Translations under genes and position numbers: made by a program
Notes under the pieces: generated by a model
What the model saw: only the letters and a program-made list of their open reading frames with translations
Database searches by the model: none
What the model was told of the DNA's origin: nothing
In this document: in pieces, positions 36,296 through 45,586 of the stretch
Layout: every line of letters begins with the position of its first letter
Numbering within the stretch: the first letter of the stretch is position 1
Assembly: GCF_900113025.1 (NCBI RefSeq)
Contig: NZ_FONT01000011.1
Span: 1 to 53,864, forward strand
Length of the DNA stretch: 53,864 nt
From: Alteribacillus iranensis
Lineage (GTDB): Bacteria > Bacillota > Bacilli > Bacillales > Marinococcaceae
Direction: 5' to 3'

Positions 36296-37039
36296 GTGAG
36301 TGGAGGAAAATTAAGACAGATTTTGTTACTAACGGATGGGTGTTCTAACCAGGGGGAGGACCCCGCTTCTATTGCTGCCTTTGCTTATGAAAAAGGTGTT
36401 ACGGTAAACGTCATCGGGATTTTAAACGAAGGAGGAGCAGAACATAGCCATGGCTTAAGAGAAGTAGAAGAGATCGCTAAATCAGGAGGGGGGGTTAGTC
36501 AAATTGTATATGCAAGCCAATTATCTCAAACTGTTCAAATGGTAACGCGGCAGGCGATGACTCAAACGTTACATGGAGTAGTGCATAATGAACTGCGCCA
36601 TATCCTGGGAGAAGAACAGGAAATGGAAGACTTGCCACCCGATAAAAGAGGAGAAGTGATGGAGGTTGTTGATGAACTTGGCGAGACAGTTCACTTAGAG
36701 GTGTTAATCCTTGTCGATACAAGTGCCAGCATGAAGCCAAAACTTCCCATGGTACAAGAAGCATTAACAGATTTATCTATTAGTTTACGGTCAAGATCAG
36801 GGAATAACCATTTTTCTTTATTTTTATTTCCCGGGAAACGAAAGGATGCTGAAAAGGCAGCTGATTGGACAACAGACATGGATAAGGTGACAAGTACTTT
36901 TTCAAGATTAACAACGGGTGGTGTTACTCCTACTGGTCCAGCTTTAAAATTAGCGTTGCGTCATTTTGACAAACGACTGGGGAAAAGGAGTTTGAGAGAA
37001 CATGCAAAGGACTTCCCGCTTGAAGAACCAGGGGTTTGA
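36296..37039 (+). CDS. yabS: vWA-like protein YabS with permuted halves
   Basis: A 247-residue protein related to von Willebrand factor A domains. The N-terminal half (residues 6-100) looks like the second half of a vWA domain: ILLLTDGCSNQG, VTVNVIGIL, EVEEIAKSGGG. The C-terminal half looks like the first half: VLILVDTSASM with the MIDAS DxSxS at 141-145, and TGGVTPTGPAL. So the motif order is circularly permuted. Function unknown; it always lies by the kinase gene yabT. GTG 36296 has GGAGGGGGA upstream. It overlaps yabT by 38 bases. Confidence 0.88.
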   Translation: MSGGKLRQILLLTDGCSNQGEDPASIAAFAYEKGVTVNVIGILNEGGAEHSHGLREVEEIAKSGGGVSQIVYASQLSQTVQMVTRQAMTQTLHGVVHNELRHILGEEQEMEDLPPDKRGEVMEVVDELGETVHLEVLILVDTSASMKPKLPMVQEALTDLSISLRSRSGNNHFSLFLFPGKRKDAEKAADWTTDMDKVTSTFSRLTTGGVTPTGPALKLALRHFDKRLGKRSLREHAKDFPLEEPGV

Positions 37040-38012
37040 CTTGTCCTCGGGAGAAAAATGGATTGGAAAATGGAACGGCAACCCGTACAAAATCATAAAA
37101 AAACTCGGCGAGGGTGCCACAGGAACAGTATATTTAGTAGAAACTCGCGCCGGTAAAGCTGCTGTAAAAATAGGGGTGAATAAAGCCTCCCTAACATCGG
37201 AAATAAATGTGCTTAAACAATTTTCCAAGGTCCAAGGTAATGTTCTGGGACCTTCTTTAATAGATGTAGATGATATTCAGATACACGGGCGTGTTTTTCC
37301 TTTTTTTTGTATGGAATACTTAGAAGGAGATAACTTTCTCTCTTTCATCCAAAAAAAAGGGATGGAATGGATTCCAATATTAATGGTTCAACTGTTAGGT
37401 GATCTCGACCAACTTCACCGACAAGGATGGGTTTTTGGGGATTTAAAACCAGAAAATATAATAGTCACAGGCCCGCCTGCACGAGTGAGATGGTTTGACG
37501 TTGGAGGTACTACGAAAATAGGGAGATCGATCAAAGAATACACCGAATTTTATGACAGAGGGTATTGGGGAATGGGAGATAGACGCGCTCACCCTTCCTA
37601 TGATTTATTTGCCGCTGCAATGATCATTCTCCATGGTGTGTATGATCAACGGTTTGAGAAGCCCTCCTTCACCCAGGGAGAAGGAGATGGCAAATTATTT
37701 TTAATGAATAAATTGATGGAAGCTCCTATCGATAAATCGTACAAGAGAGTCATCACACAAGCTTTAAAAGGGGAGTACAGTGGAGCTCAGTTAATGAAGA
37801 AGGATGTGATGCATGCGATTGATACACGTCCCTTTCACTTATCATACCCGAAGAAAAAAACAACAGATATGGGGCACGGAACTCACCGAAAGCGTTCTTC
37901 CCAGCAAGGTTCACACAAAGAAAAAAAACCTTCTTATAAGGTTGAATTCTTTCTCACCCTCTCTTTTCTCTTCGTATCTTCTATCTTATACTTAATGGGA
38001 CAATGGATTTAG
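37002..38012 (+). CDS. yabT: Hanks-type Ser/Thr kinase YabT
   Basis: A 336-residue kinase. LGEGATGTVYL is the glycine loop, AAVKIG has the ATP-binding Lys, WVFGDLKPENIIV is the catalytic loop (Asp in GDLKPEN, with no Arg before it), and WFDVGGTT replaces DFG by DVG. The C-terminus has one membrane segment (about 314-333) and no external sensor domain. B. subtilis YabT is a DNA-activated kinase acting on RecA and AbrB among others in sporulation; abrB is also in this window. ATG 37002 lies inside yabS, with AAAAGGAG upstream. Confidence 0.93.
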   Translation: MQRTSRLKNQGFDLSSGEKWIGKWNGNPYKIIKKLGEGATGTVYLVETRAGKAAVKIGVNKASLTSEINVLKQFSKVQGNVLGPSLIDVDDIQIHGRVFPFFCMEYLEGDNFLSFIQKKGMEWIPILMVQLLGDLDQLHRQGWVFGDLKPENIIVTGPPARVRWFDVGGTTKIGRSIKEYTEFYDRGYWGMGDRRAHPSYDLFAAAMIILHGVYDQRFEKPSFTQGEGDGKLFLMNKLMEAPIDKSYKRVITQALKGEYSGAQLMKKDVMHAIDTRPFHLSYPKKKTTDMGHGTHRKRSSQQGSHKEKKPSYKVEFFLTLSFLFVSSILYLMGQWI

Positions 38013-38031
38013 AAGAGAAAGGGGGAGGAAG

Positions 38032-39444
38032 ATGGTTTGTACCATAGAAGAACAGTTGTCTGCGCATAATATTCTCCCAAAAGACTGTAAGGTACTGGTA
38101 GCTGTTTCAGGTGGCCCAGATTCGATGGCACTGTTGCATTTCTTTCTTCAATTAAGGGATAAACAAAACTTACAAATAATGGCGGCTCATGTTCACCATG
38201 GCTTGCGAGATAAAACAGCAGACGCGGATGAACAATTCGTAAAAAGATGGTGTGAGTTACGAGACATTCCTTGTTTTACCACGAAAATAAATGTCCGTAA
38301 AGCTGTGAAGGAGAAGAGTGGCAACGTTCAAGAGGAGGCTCGTCGTTTGCGTTATGATTATTTGCGTGCACTTATGGAGAGGCACGGAATAGCATTTTTG
38401 GCAACAGGACATCACGCGGATGACCAGATGGAAACTATGCTTATGAAACAAGCCGAAGGTAGAGCGGTCTTAGGAGAACTTGGGATGGCATTTACTCGAA
38501 TGTTTGGTTCAGGGCGATTAATCCGCCCGCTGCTTTGGGTGACAAAAAATGAAATTATCACATACTGTAAGAAGCATTCCATAGAGTATCGTGTCGATGA
38601 AAGTAACCATTCAGAAAAATATACAAGAAATCGATTTCGTCAATATGTACTTCCCTTTCTGAAGAAAGAAAATCCGTCTGTTCATTTACATTTTCAAGAA
38701 TATATGGATTGGTTATCGGCAGAAAGGGAATACATTATAAATGAGGCCAAGTCTGCGATAGATCAGTTTATTGAAAGTAGAGATGACATTTCTGTGACAA
38801 TACATATTAGTGGTTTCAGGTCTCTTCCTTACCCTTTACAAAGAAGAGGGATTCCTCTAGTATTAAATTATCTTTATCAACATAAAGTTCCAGAACTGTC
38901 TGTTTTACATATCGATCAGCTTTTAACACTCATACAGCAAGAGAACCCCTCCTTTTCCATAGACTGGCCTGGAGGGGTTAAGGTGTCTAGAAACTATGGC
39001 TTACTTACATTTTCGTTAGGAGCTGGAGAGAATAAATGGGTACAGCCTCAAAACATTCACCTCCCGCTTTCCGGGCAGGTGTCTTTTCACCATTTTTCTT
39101 TCGAGACAGAAAAGTATGATAGAAATAAAGAGACAGCAGATAATAAAAACACGTTGGTTTTAAAGGAAAATGAGATTTGTCTCCCTTTAACGATTCGAAC
39201 GACAGAGCCAGGAGATCGAATTAATCCTTTAGGGATGCGGGGCAGAAAGAAAGTGAGCCGTCTATTCATTGACTCGAAAATTCCACGAGAAGAGCGAGGG
39301 CATTGGCCGGTTCTTACGGACGCTAACGGAAAGATATTGTGGGTTCCTTTATTAAGAAAATCATCTTTCCACGTTCCATCACCCAAAACAGACGATCGCT
39401 TGATTATCATACGTTGTAAAAAGAATAAGATTTCTTTTAAGTAA
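38032..39444 (+). CDS. tilS: tRNA(Ile)-lysidine synthase
   Basis: A 470-residue N-type ATP pyrophosphatase that changes C34 of tRNA-Ile(CAT) to lysidine, so that it reads AUA. AVSGGPDSMALLHF at 24-37 is the PP-loop. HVHHGLR and ATGHHADDQMETMLM are further ATP-binding parts, and the C-terminal domain has INPLGMRGRKKVSRLFIDSKIPREER. It is 20 bases after yabT. AAAGGGGGAGG precedes the ATG. In many Bacilli TilS is fused or coupled to hpt; here a 230-base gap separates them. Confidence 0.96.
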   Translation: MVCTIEEQLSAHNILPKDCKVLVAVSGGPDSMALLHFFLQLRDKQNLQIMAAHVHHGLRDKTADADEQFVKRWCELRDIPCFTTKINVRKAVKEKSGNVQEEARRLRYDYLRALMERHGIAFLATGHHADDQMETMLMKQAEGRAVLGELGMAFTRMFGSGRLIRPLLWVTKNEIITYCKKHSIEYRVDESNHSEKYTRNRFRQYVLPFLKKENPSVHLHFQEYMDWLSAEREYIINEAKSAIDQFIESRDDISVTIHISGFRSLPYPLQRRGIPLVLNYLYQHKVPELSVLHIDQLLTLIQQENPSFSIDWPGGVKVSRNYGLLTFSLGAGENKWVQPQNIHLPLSGQVSFHHFSFETEKYDRNKETADNKNTLVLKENEICLPLTIRTTEPGDRINPLGMRGRKKVSRLFIDSKIPREERGHWPVLTDANGKILWVPLLRKSSFHVPSPKTDDRLIIIRCKKNKISFK

Positions 39445-39674
39445 AAGCGTCCTATTAGGGGCTATAGGGTGAAATCTACACCTTTTTCGTGGTAAGATTA
39501 GGAACGGAAGCGTTTAAAATTATGAATTAGCAGGAGAGATCACTCGGGTAAAGAGCTGGAGAACCTCGAGATGATTATCCCAGCCATCGTTGTCACAGAA
39601 CGTGATATAGGTGTGAGATCTGTTGCTAAGTATGTAAATGTCCATATCACATTGGGAGGGTATGAAAATACACG
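39445..39674 (+). promoter_or_regulatory. Structured leader between tilS and hpt
   Basis: The 230-base gap has an inverted repeat GCTGG (39554-39558) with CCAGC (39580-39584), and GTGATAT (39602-39608) with ATATCAC (39644-39650), the second ending just before GGGAGGG (39654-39660). A weak hairpin GGTG/CACC plus T5 lies near 39469-39486. I match no known riboswitch. It may be a leader RNA or hold a promoter (GGTAAGATT near 39491). Confidence 0.4.
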
Positions 39675-40217
39675 ATGCATGACGACATTCAAGAAATATT
39701 AATTAGTGAAGAGAAGTTGCAGGAAAAAATAAGAGACATTGGAGAGCATGTCACACAAAAGTATGAAGGGAAGTTTCCTTTAGTGATTGGGGTTCTGAAA
39801 GGTGCTCTCCCATTTATGGCGGACGTGACGAGACAAATTTCAACTCACGTGGAAATCGATTTTATGGATGTTTCCAGCTATGGGAAAAGTACCGTGTCTT
39901 CCGGTGAAGTTAAGATAATTAAAGACTTGGACACGACGGTAGAAGGTCGGGACGTTATTATTTTAGAAGATATCATTGATAGTGGGTTAACTTTAAATTA
40001 CTTAGTTAATTTACTTAAGCATCGAGGTGCTAATTCGTTAAAAATCATTACCCTTCTTGATAAGCCAGAAGGCCGGAAGGTGGAACTCGTCCCGGATCTA
40101 GCTGGTTTTACTGTTCCAGACGAGTTTGTTGTCGGTTATGGACTTGACTTTGCTGAAAAGTATAGAAACCTCCCATATATCGGTATATTAAAGCCTGAAG
40201 TTTACAAGGGGTCTTGA
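39675..40217 (+). CDS. hpt: Hypoxanthine-guanine phosphoribosyltransferase
   Basis: A 180-residue purine salvage enzyme joining hypoxanthine or guanine with [42 protein letters not shown] (the PRPP loop, about 95-108) and the C-terminal [19 protein letters not shown] are intact. The start site is odd: the clear GGGAGGG at 39654-39660 is 14 bases before ATG 39675. An ATG at 39662 starts a six-codon frame (MKIHDA) that ends over the hpt start. No better in-frame start was seen. In B. subtilis it lies directly between tilS and ftsH, as here. Confidence 0.95.
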   Translation: MHDDIQEILISEEKLQEKIRDIGEHVTQKYEGKFPLVIGVLKGALPFMADVTRQISTHVEIDFMDVSSYGKSTVSSGEVKIIKDLDTTVEGRDVIILEDIIDSGLTLNYLVNLLKHRGANSLKIITLLDKPEGRKVELVPDLAGFTVPDEFVVGYGLDFAEKYRNLPYIGILKPEVYKGS

Positions 40218-40247
40218 TTGTGGGAAATAAAATAAATATGGTACTAT
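40218..40247 (+). promoter_or_regulatory. Possible ftsH promoter
   Basis: TTGTGG (40218-40223), 18-base spacer, TACTAT (40242-40247) with an extended -10 TG at 40239-40240. Confidence 0.5.
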
Positions 40248-40284
40248 TATCTAAGTTGTCGATGCCCTTGGGAGGAGGTCAGGA

Positions 40285-42366
40285 ATGAATCGGATTTTTC
40301 GAAATACTGTTTTCTATTTATTGCTTTTCCTTGTTATTATTGGGATTATTAGTTTCCTAAGCAACGATCAAACGGAAACAAACGTAATAACAACGGATGA
40401 ATTTCTTACGAAACTAGAAAATCAAGAAGTCTCTTCTGTCACTTTACAACCGGAGGGTGAAGTATATCTTGTTACAGGCCAGGAAGTCGGACAAGAGGAT
40501 GCATCCTTCCAGACCTACTTACCAATTTCAGAAGAGAATACTCAATTGTTAATGACTGCAGGAGGACCGGATGGAGACTTGGCGCTGGAAACACAGCCGG
40601 CTGAAGAACCAAGTGCTTGGGTCACGTTTTTTACTTCCATCATTCCTTTTGTAATTATCTTTATTCTTTTCTTCTTCTTACTTAGCCAAGCTCAAGGCGG
40701 CGGTGGCCGAGTGATGAACTTTGGTAAAAGTAAGGCCAAGCTTTATCAAGAAGATAAGAAAAAAGCTCGCTTTAAAGATGTAGCGGGTGCAGAAGAAGAA
40801 AAGCAAGAGCTTGTTGAAGTGGTTGACTTCTTAAAGGATCCTCGAAAATATGCAAGCATTGGTGCACGTATTCCTAAAGGTGTGCTGCTTGTTGGTCCGC
40901 CAGGAACAGGTAAAACATTGATTGCCCGTGCAGTCGCAGGTGAAGCCGGTGTACCATTCTTCACGATCAGTGGTTCTGATTTCGTAGAAATGTTTGTCGG
41001 TGTTGGTGCTTCTCGTGTTCGTGATTTGTTCGAGAATGCTAAGAAAAATGCTCCATGTATTATATTTATAGATGAAATCGATGCAGTAGGTCGTCAGCGT
41101 GGCGCGGGTCTTGGCGGCGGTCACGATGAGAGAGAACAAACATTAAACCAGCTATTAGTGGAAATGGATGGGTTTGATGCCAATGAAGGAATTATCATCA
41201 TTGCTGCAACGAACCGTTCCGATGTTCTCGATCCAGCTTTATTACGTCCAGGTCGTTTTGACCGTCAAATTATGGTTGGGCGTCCAGACGTTAAAGGCCG
41301 TGAAGAAATCTTGCACGTTCATGCAAGAAATAAGCCATTGGCAGAGGACGTTAATTTAGAAGCTATCGCACAACGTACTCCTGGGTTTTCCGGGGCTGAC
41401 TTGGAAAACCTCTTGAATGAAGCAGCCCTTGTTGCCGCAAGAGAGGGAATGAAAAAGCTGAGAATGTCCCACGTCGAGGAAGCGATTGACAGGGTGATTG
41501 CGGGACCTGCTAAGAAAAGCCGTGTGATTTCTAAGAAGGAAAAAAATATTGTTGCCCATCATGAGGCGGGACATACAGTCGTTGGTGTGAAGTTAGAGAA
41601 TGCTGATATGGTACACAAAGTGACGATTGTACCTCGGGGTCAGGCTGGTGGTTATGCAGTAATGCTGCCGAAGGAAGATCGTTACTTCATGACAAAACCA
41701 GAGTTGATGGACAAAATAATTGGTCTTCTTGGTGGACGGGTAGCGGAAGAAGTCATGTTTAATGAGGTTAGTACAGGCGCTCATAATGACTTCCAACGAG
41801 CAACCGACATTGCAAGAAAAATGGTGATGGAATATGGAATGAGTGAAAAACTCGGACCGCTGCAATTTGGATCATCATCAGGCGGCCAAGTCTTCCTTGG
41901 ACGCGACATTCAAAATGAACCTAACTACAGTGATACCATCGCGTATGAAATTGACCAAGAAATTCAACGTATTATCAAGGAATGCTATGATCGTTGTAAG
42001 CAAATCCTTACTGATCATAAAGATAAGCTTGAGCTTGTGGCTCAGCATTTATTAGAATTAGAAACACTGGATGCGCAACAAATTCAATCTCTCGTGGAAG
42101 AAGGAAAACTGCCGGACGATCATCATTTGAACAAGAGTGATGACGAGGTTGGAATCTCTACTGATGAGGAAAATGAAAATCTGAAGGTAACCATTCAGTC
42201 GAAGTCCGACTCATCAGATGACGAGGAACAACCGAAAGACGAAGATAACGACAGTCCTTCACAATCGACGGATAACAGTGGAGAGAATGTTTCTCAGAAT
42301 CAGAAAGACATCGAGCAGCTAGGTGACAATAAACCATCTTCAGCTGACGAAGACGATCGTAAATAA
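40285..42366 (+). CDS. ftsH: ATP-dependent zinc metalloprotease FtsH
   Basis: A 693-residue membrane protease. Two membrane segments lie near residues 6-24 and 115-135, with an external domain between. The AAA+ part has GPPGTGKT at 204-211 and [12 protein letters not shown]. The zinc motif HEAGH is at 426-430. The last 80 residues, after the normal FtsH end, are very rich in D, E, S and N. This tail makes it about 55 residues longer than in B. subtilis. It degrades misfolded and regulatory proteins (e.g. Spo0E-type, SpoVM) in Bacilli. GGGAGGAGG precedes the ATG. Confidence 0.97.
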   Translation: MNRIFRNTVFYLLLFLVIIGIISFLSNDQTETNVITTDEFLTKLENQEVSSVTLQPEGEVYLVTGQEVGQEDASFQTYLPISEENTQLLMTAGGPDGDLALETQPAEEPSAWVTFFTSIIPFVIIFILFFFLLSQAQGGGGRVMNFGKSKAKLYQEDKKKARFKDVAGAEEEKQELVEVVDFLKDPRKYASIGARIPKGVLLVGPPGTGKTLIARAVAGEAGVPFFTISGSDFVEMFVGVGASRVRDLFENAKKNAPCIIFIDEIDAVGRQRGAGLGGGHDEREQTLNQLLVEMDGFDANEGIIIIAATNRSDVLDPALLRPGRFDRQIMVGRPDVKGREEILHVHARNKPLAEDVNLEAIAQRTPGFSGADLENLLNEAALVAAREGMKKLRMSHVEEAIDRVIAGPAKKSRVISKKEKNIVAHHEAGHTVVGVKLENADMVHKVTIVPRGQAGGYAVMLPKEDRYFMTKPELMDKIIGLLGGRVAEEVMFNEVSTGAHNDFQRATDIARKMVMEYGMSEKLGPLQFGSSSGGQVFLGRDIQNEPNYSDTIAYEIDQEIQRIIKECYDRCKQILTDHKDKLELVAQHLLELETLDAQQIQSLVEEGKLPDDHHLNKSDDEVGISTDEENENLKVTIQSKSDSSDDEEQPKDEDNDSPSQSTDNSGENVSQNQKDIEQLGDNKPSSADEDDRK

Positions 42367-42423
42367 TTTGTATCTCATAAAAGTAGGAAAAGTTACCATT
42401 CAAATGGTGAGCGGGGCATTCTA

Positions 42424-42492
42424 GCTCCAGCGCTCAGCCAAATGGGGGTCGGCGTTGCTCCACGTCAGAGCCCCTTGTGGCTGCCTTTTCTT
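42424..42492 (+). repeat. Short diverged intergenic repeat after ftsH
   Basis: GCTCCAGCGCTCAGCC at the left and CTTGTGGCTGCCTTTTCTT at the right resemble the ends of the repeat family, but the centre differs (AAATGGGGGTCGGCG). GGCTC and GAGCC/GGCTG pieces allow pairing. Assignment is tentative. Confidence 0.4.
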
Positions 42493-42508
42493 AGAGGACG
42501 TGGGATGT

Positions 42509-42543
42509 TTGGGGTGCCGGTTTATGTCGGCATCCCTTTTCTG
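42509..42543 (+). terminator. Terminator after ftsH
   Basis: GGGTGCCG pairs with CGGCATCCC around GTTTATGT, followed by TTTTC. Confidence 0.88.
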
Positions 42544-42593
42544 TCCTGTGCAAAAAAGGAAGAAGCATGTATAACAAAAAAAGAGGGAAACGT

Positions 42594-43361
42594 ATGTTAA
42601 TAGCGATAGATGTGGGAAATACAAACCTGGACATAGGCTTATTTTCTGATAATGAACTAAAGGTGCATTGGTGTTTGTCAACAAATAATAGAAAAACGGA
42701 AGATGAATATGGTTTGCAGCTGCGGGAGCTGCTAAGGAGCATACAAATAGACACGACATCGGTGACAGGTATAATCATTTCCTGTGTTGTCCCTCCTTTG
42801 CAGCCCGTATTAGAAAAGATGGGAAAGAAATATTTTGATGTTACCCCGATAACGGTAGGACCTGGGGTGAAAACAGGGTTAAACATTCGTTCTGATAATC
42901 CAAAGGAAGTCGGTTCTGATCGAATCGTAAATGCCGTAGCAGCAATCGAGGAATATAGTGTCCCATTAATTATTGTAAGTGTCGGTACCGCTACGACATT
43001 TTGTTATATTGATGAAAAATGTCTATATATGGGAGGGGTTATTGCTCCAGGTCCCGGTGTCTCTGCAGACGCTTTGTATAAAGAGGCATCAAAACTACCT
43101 CTTGTGGAAATGAGCAAACCGAAACGCATGATTGGAAAAAATACAGTAGATGCCTTACAGTCCGGTTTATTTTATGGATTCATTGGTCAAGTCGAAGGAG
43201 TTTTATATCGTTTAAAACATGAAGTGAAGAGTAACCCAACAGTCGTGGCAACAGGGAGATATTCTGATGTAGTGGCAGAAGCCGCAAACTCTGTGGACCG
43301 GGTGGACCCTCACTTAACGTTAAAAGGCCTTCATTACATTTATCAAAAAAATATGTCTTAA
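42594..43361 (+). CDS. coaX: Type III pantothenate kinase
   Basis: A 255-residue kinase that makes 4'-phosphopantothenate, the first step of CoA synthesis. [17 protein letters not shown] is the phosphate-binding start of the acetate kinase/Hsp70/hexokinase superfamily. [27 protein letters not shown] and [16 protein letters not shown] are type III motifs. ATG 42594 follows AAAGAGGG; the frame opens upstream at 42567 but adds only a basic stretch. hslO follows 16 bases later, as in B. subtilis. Confidence 0.95.
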   Translation: MLIAIDVGNTNLDIGLFSDNELKVHWCLSTNNRKTEDEYGLQLRELLRSIQIDTTSVTGIIISCVVPPLQPVLEKMGKKYFDVTPITVGPGVKTGLNIRSDNPKEVGSDRIVNAVAAIEEYSVPLIIVSVGTATTFCYIDEKCLYMGGVIAPGPGVSADALYKEASKLPLVEMSKPKRMIGKNTVDALQSGLFYGFIGQVEGVLYRLKHEVKSNPTVVATGRYSDVVAEAANSVDRVDPHLTLKGLHYIYQKNMS

Positions 43362-43377
43362 AAAAAGAAAGGACGAA

Positions 43378-44274
43378 ATGTATATGAGTGATTATTTAGT
43401 AAAAGCGCTAGCTTATGAAGATAAAGTTAGAGCGTATGCTGTTCAGACAACGAATATGATAGATGAAGCGGTACATCGCCATCAGGCATGGCCAACTGCT
43501 GCTGCTGCTTTAGGAAGAGCTATGACAGCGGGCTCGATGATGGGGTCTATGCTAAAAGGAGATGACAAGTTAACCATAAAAATTGAAGGAGGCGGCCCGA
43601 TGGGTCCCATTATTGTGGATACGAATTCCAGTGGGAATACGAGAGGGTACGCCCACAACATGCAAGTTCACTTTGATCTGAATCAGCATGGAAAATTAGA
43701 TGTAGCCCGGGCAGTAGGAACAAACGGGGCACTTTCTGTCGTAAAAGACCTCGGATTGAAAGAGCACTTCACAGGAAGTGTGCCTATTATTTCCGGAGAA
43801 CTTGGCGAGGATTTTACGTATTACTTCGTGACTTCTGAGCAGGTTCCGTCTTCTGTCGGTCTCGGAGTGTTGGTGAACCCGGACAATACGATAAAAGCAG
43901 CCGGAGGTTTTATTATACAACTTCTCCCGGGTGCGGATGATGAACTAGTGAATCAATTAGAAAACCAAATTGAAAATATGCCTCCTGTTTCTAAGCTGAT
44001 TGAAAAAGGGAAGACACCAGAGGAAATGCTTCAAGTTATATTTGGAGAAGAGATCAAATTTATTGATAAATTTCCTGTTGCTTTTTCATGTCATTGTTCC
44101 GAAGAAAGAATTTCTAATGCTTTAATTTCACTTGGTTCCGAGGAGCTTCAGGATATGATCGTAGAAGATGGAGGAGCAGAAACCCAGTGTCATTTCTGTA
44201 ATGAAATATACCAATTTAACGCAGAAGATTTAGAGCGTTTGAAAGAAAAGGCACAACAAATAGAGAATGGATAG
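43378..44274 (+). CDS. hslO: Redox-regulated chaperone Hsp33
   Basis: A 298-residue holdase chaperone turned on by oxidation. The N-terminal [18 protein letters not shown] and [20 protein letters not shown], then [17 protein letters not shown], match Hsp33. The zinc switch has CHC near residue 237 and CHFC near 270 ([18 protein letters not shown]). ATG 43378 follows AAAGGA; ATG 43384 is the alternative and matches the usual start [10 protein letters not shown]. subtilis has yacD between hslO and cysK; here cysK comes next. Confidence 0.96.
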   Translation: MYMSDYLVKALAYEDKVRAYAVQTTNMIDEAVHRHQAWPTAAAALGRAMTAGSMMGSMLKGDDKLTIKIEGGGPMGPIIVDTNSSGNTRGYAHNMQVHFDLNQHGKLDVARAVGTNGALSVVKDLGLKEHFTGSVPIISGELGEDFTYYFVTSEQVPSSVGLGVLVNPDNTIKAAGGFIIQLLPGADDELVNQLENQIENMPPVSKLIEKGKTPEEMLQVIFGEEIKFIDKFPVAFSCHCSEERISNALISLGSEELQDMIVEDGGAETQCHFCNEIYQFNAEDLERLKEKAQQIENG

Positions 44275-44293
44275 GAAGTGTCAGAGTTTTTAG

Positions 44294-44322
44294 TTGACAG
44301 TATTAAAAAAGCTTGCTACTAT
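44294..44322 (+). promoter_or_regulatory. Sigma-A promoter of cysK
   Basis: TTGACA (44294-44299), 17-base spacer, TACTAT (44317-44322). Confidence 0.75.
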
Positions 44323-44335
44323 AAAATTATTAAAA

Positions 44336-44354
44336 ACCAATAAACTTACTTGGT
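44336..44354 (+). promoter_or_regulatory. Possible CymR-type operator before cysK
   Basis: ACCAA (44336-44340) and TTGGT (44350-44354) form an inverted pair in AT-rich DNA just after the expected start point. B. subtilis CymR, which works with CysK, binds an AT-rich site with CCAA/TTGG halves. The match is short, so it remains tentative. Confidence 0.35.
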
Positions 44355-44376
44355 CTTTTAAGGAGGCAATGTTACC

Positions 44377-45309
44377 ATGAAAGTCGGAAATAATATTACG
44401 GAACTTATTGGAAATACACCTTTAGTGAAACTTAACAGATTAACTGGAGAAAATGATGCAGATGTTTATTTGAAACTAGAATTTATGAATCCAGGCAGCA
44501 GTGTGAAAGATCGTATTGCGCTTGCAATGGTAGAAGCAGCAGAAAGAGACGGAAACTTAAAGCCTGGTGATACGATCATTGAACCGACAAGCGGTAACAC
44601 AGGTATTGGTCTTGCAATGGTAGCGGCAGCAAAAGGGTATAAAGCGATTCTTGTTATGCCTGAAACGATGAGTTTAGAACGTCGTAATTTACTTCGTGCG
44701 TATGGAGCCGAGTTAATCCTTACCCCAGGTCCTGATGGGATGGGCGGGGCTATCAAAAAGGCTAATGAACTAGTCAAAGAAAAAGACTATTTCATGCCGC
44801 AGCAATTTGAAAATCCAGCAAACCCTGATATTCATCGCGAAACAACAGGACGTGAATTGTTAGAGCAAGTAGACGGACAAATCGATGCGTTCATTTCAGG
44901 CATCGGTACGGGCGGTACCATTACAGGGGCCGGCAATTTGCTGAAAGAGCATTATCCAGACTTGAAAGTGATTGCCATTGAACCGGAGGATTCTCCAGTT
45001 TTGAGCGGTGGAAATAAAGGGCCGCATAAAATTCAAGGAATTGGAGCCGGCTTCGTTCCAGAAATTCTAGATACGGACAGCTATGATGAAATCGCCAAAG
45101 TAACGACAGAGCAGTCGTTTGAATATGCGAGAAGAGCGGCAAAAGAAGAAGGAATTCTTGGAGGTATTTCTTCTGGAGCAGCTATATATGTGGCATTGGA
45201 AGAAGCAAAGAAACTTGGAAAAGGGAAAAAAGTAGTTGCGGTGCTGCCAAGTAACGGGGAGCGTTACCTCAGTACTCCACTTTATCAATTTGAAGAAGAC
45301 AATGAATAA
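44377..45309 (+). CDS. cysK: Cysteine synthase A (O-acetylserine sulfhydrylase)
   Basis: A 310-residue fold-type II PLP enzyme making cysteine from O-acetylserine and sulfide. [12 protein letters not shown], then [10 protein letters not shown] with the PLP lysine K44, [12 protein letters not shown], and [10 protein letters not shown] for phosphate binding are complete. In Bacilli CysK also partners CymR, the cysteine repressor. A strong AAGGAGG precedes the ATG. Its own promoter and terminator make it a single-gene unit. Confidence 0.97.
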   Translation: MKVGNNITELIGNTPLVKLNRLTGENDADVYLKLEFMNPGSSVKDRIALAMVEAAERDGNLKPGDTIIEPTSGNTGIGLAMVAAAKGYKAILVMPETMSLERRNLLRAYGAELILTPGPDGMGGAIKKANELVKEKDYFMPQQFENPANPDIHRETTGRELLEQVDGQIDAFISGIGTGGTITGAGNLLKEHYPDLKVIAIEPEDSPVLSGGNKGPHKIQGIGAGFVPEILDTDSYDEIAKVTTEQSFEYARRAAKEEGILGGISSGAAIYVALEEAKKLGKGKKVVAVLPSNGERYLSTPLYQFEEDNE

Positions 45310-45316
45310 AAAGGAA

Positions 45317-45359
45317 TCCAGCCTGAGCAGATAGATTTTTCTGCTTGGGCTATTTTAAT
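45317..45359 (+). terminator. Terminator after cysK
   Basis: AGCCTGAGCAG pairs with CTGCTTGGGCT (two G-U pairs) around ATAGATTTTT, followed by ATTTTAAT. Confidence 0.7.
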
Positions 45360-45398
45360 GTTCTAAGATAAGGAAGAAAGTATAAGATTCATGGAGTG

Positions 45399-45477
45399 AT
45401 GCCTAGCTACAGCTATTGCAGCTGACAATCGAATGCTATGCTTTTTTTTCTGATCGTCTTACCCATTAACCGATCAG
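45399..45477. repeat. Degenerate intergenic repeat and hairpin before pabB
   Basis: GCCTAGCTACAGC then TGCAGCTGACAA...GCTATGCTTTTTTTT resembles the repeat family's ends (GCAGCTAACCAAGGCGCTTACGCTTTT). It is followed by CTGATCG (45450-45456) and CGATCAG (45471-45477), a 7-bp inverted repeat with a 14-base loop. The pabB promoter must lie beyond this. Confidence 0.45.
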
Positions 45478-45586
45478 AGAATATTTCTAGATAAACATCC
45501 TCCCAACGTTAAAATGACTGAAAGTGCTGATACTTTCTGTTGAAATATGCTAGGATGAAAGCATTACTAAACGCGGAGGTCGTATC

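Noticed and set aside
39445-39674. Purine, PRPP or c-di-AMP riboswitch before hpt
   Set aside because: None of the conserved aptamer core sequences I know were found; only generic inverted repeats are visible.
39547-39713. Open frame through the hpt leader (MIIPAIVVTERDIG...)
   Set aside because: It overlaps the hpt start in another frame, has no binding site and no recognised homologue.
42421-42886. Minus-strand open frames of 112 and 131 codons over coaX and its upstream region
   Set aside because: They are shadows of coaX and of repeat sequence, without start signals.
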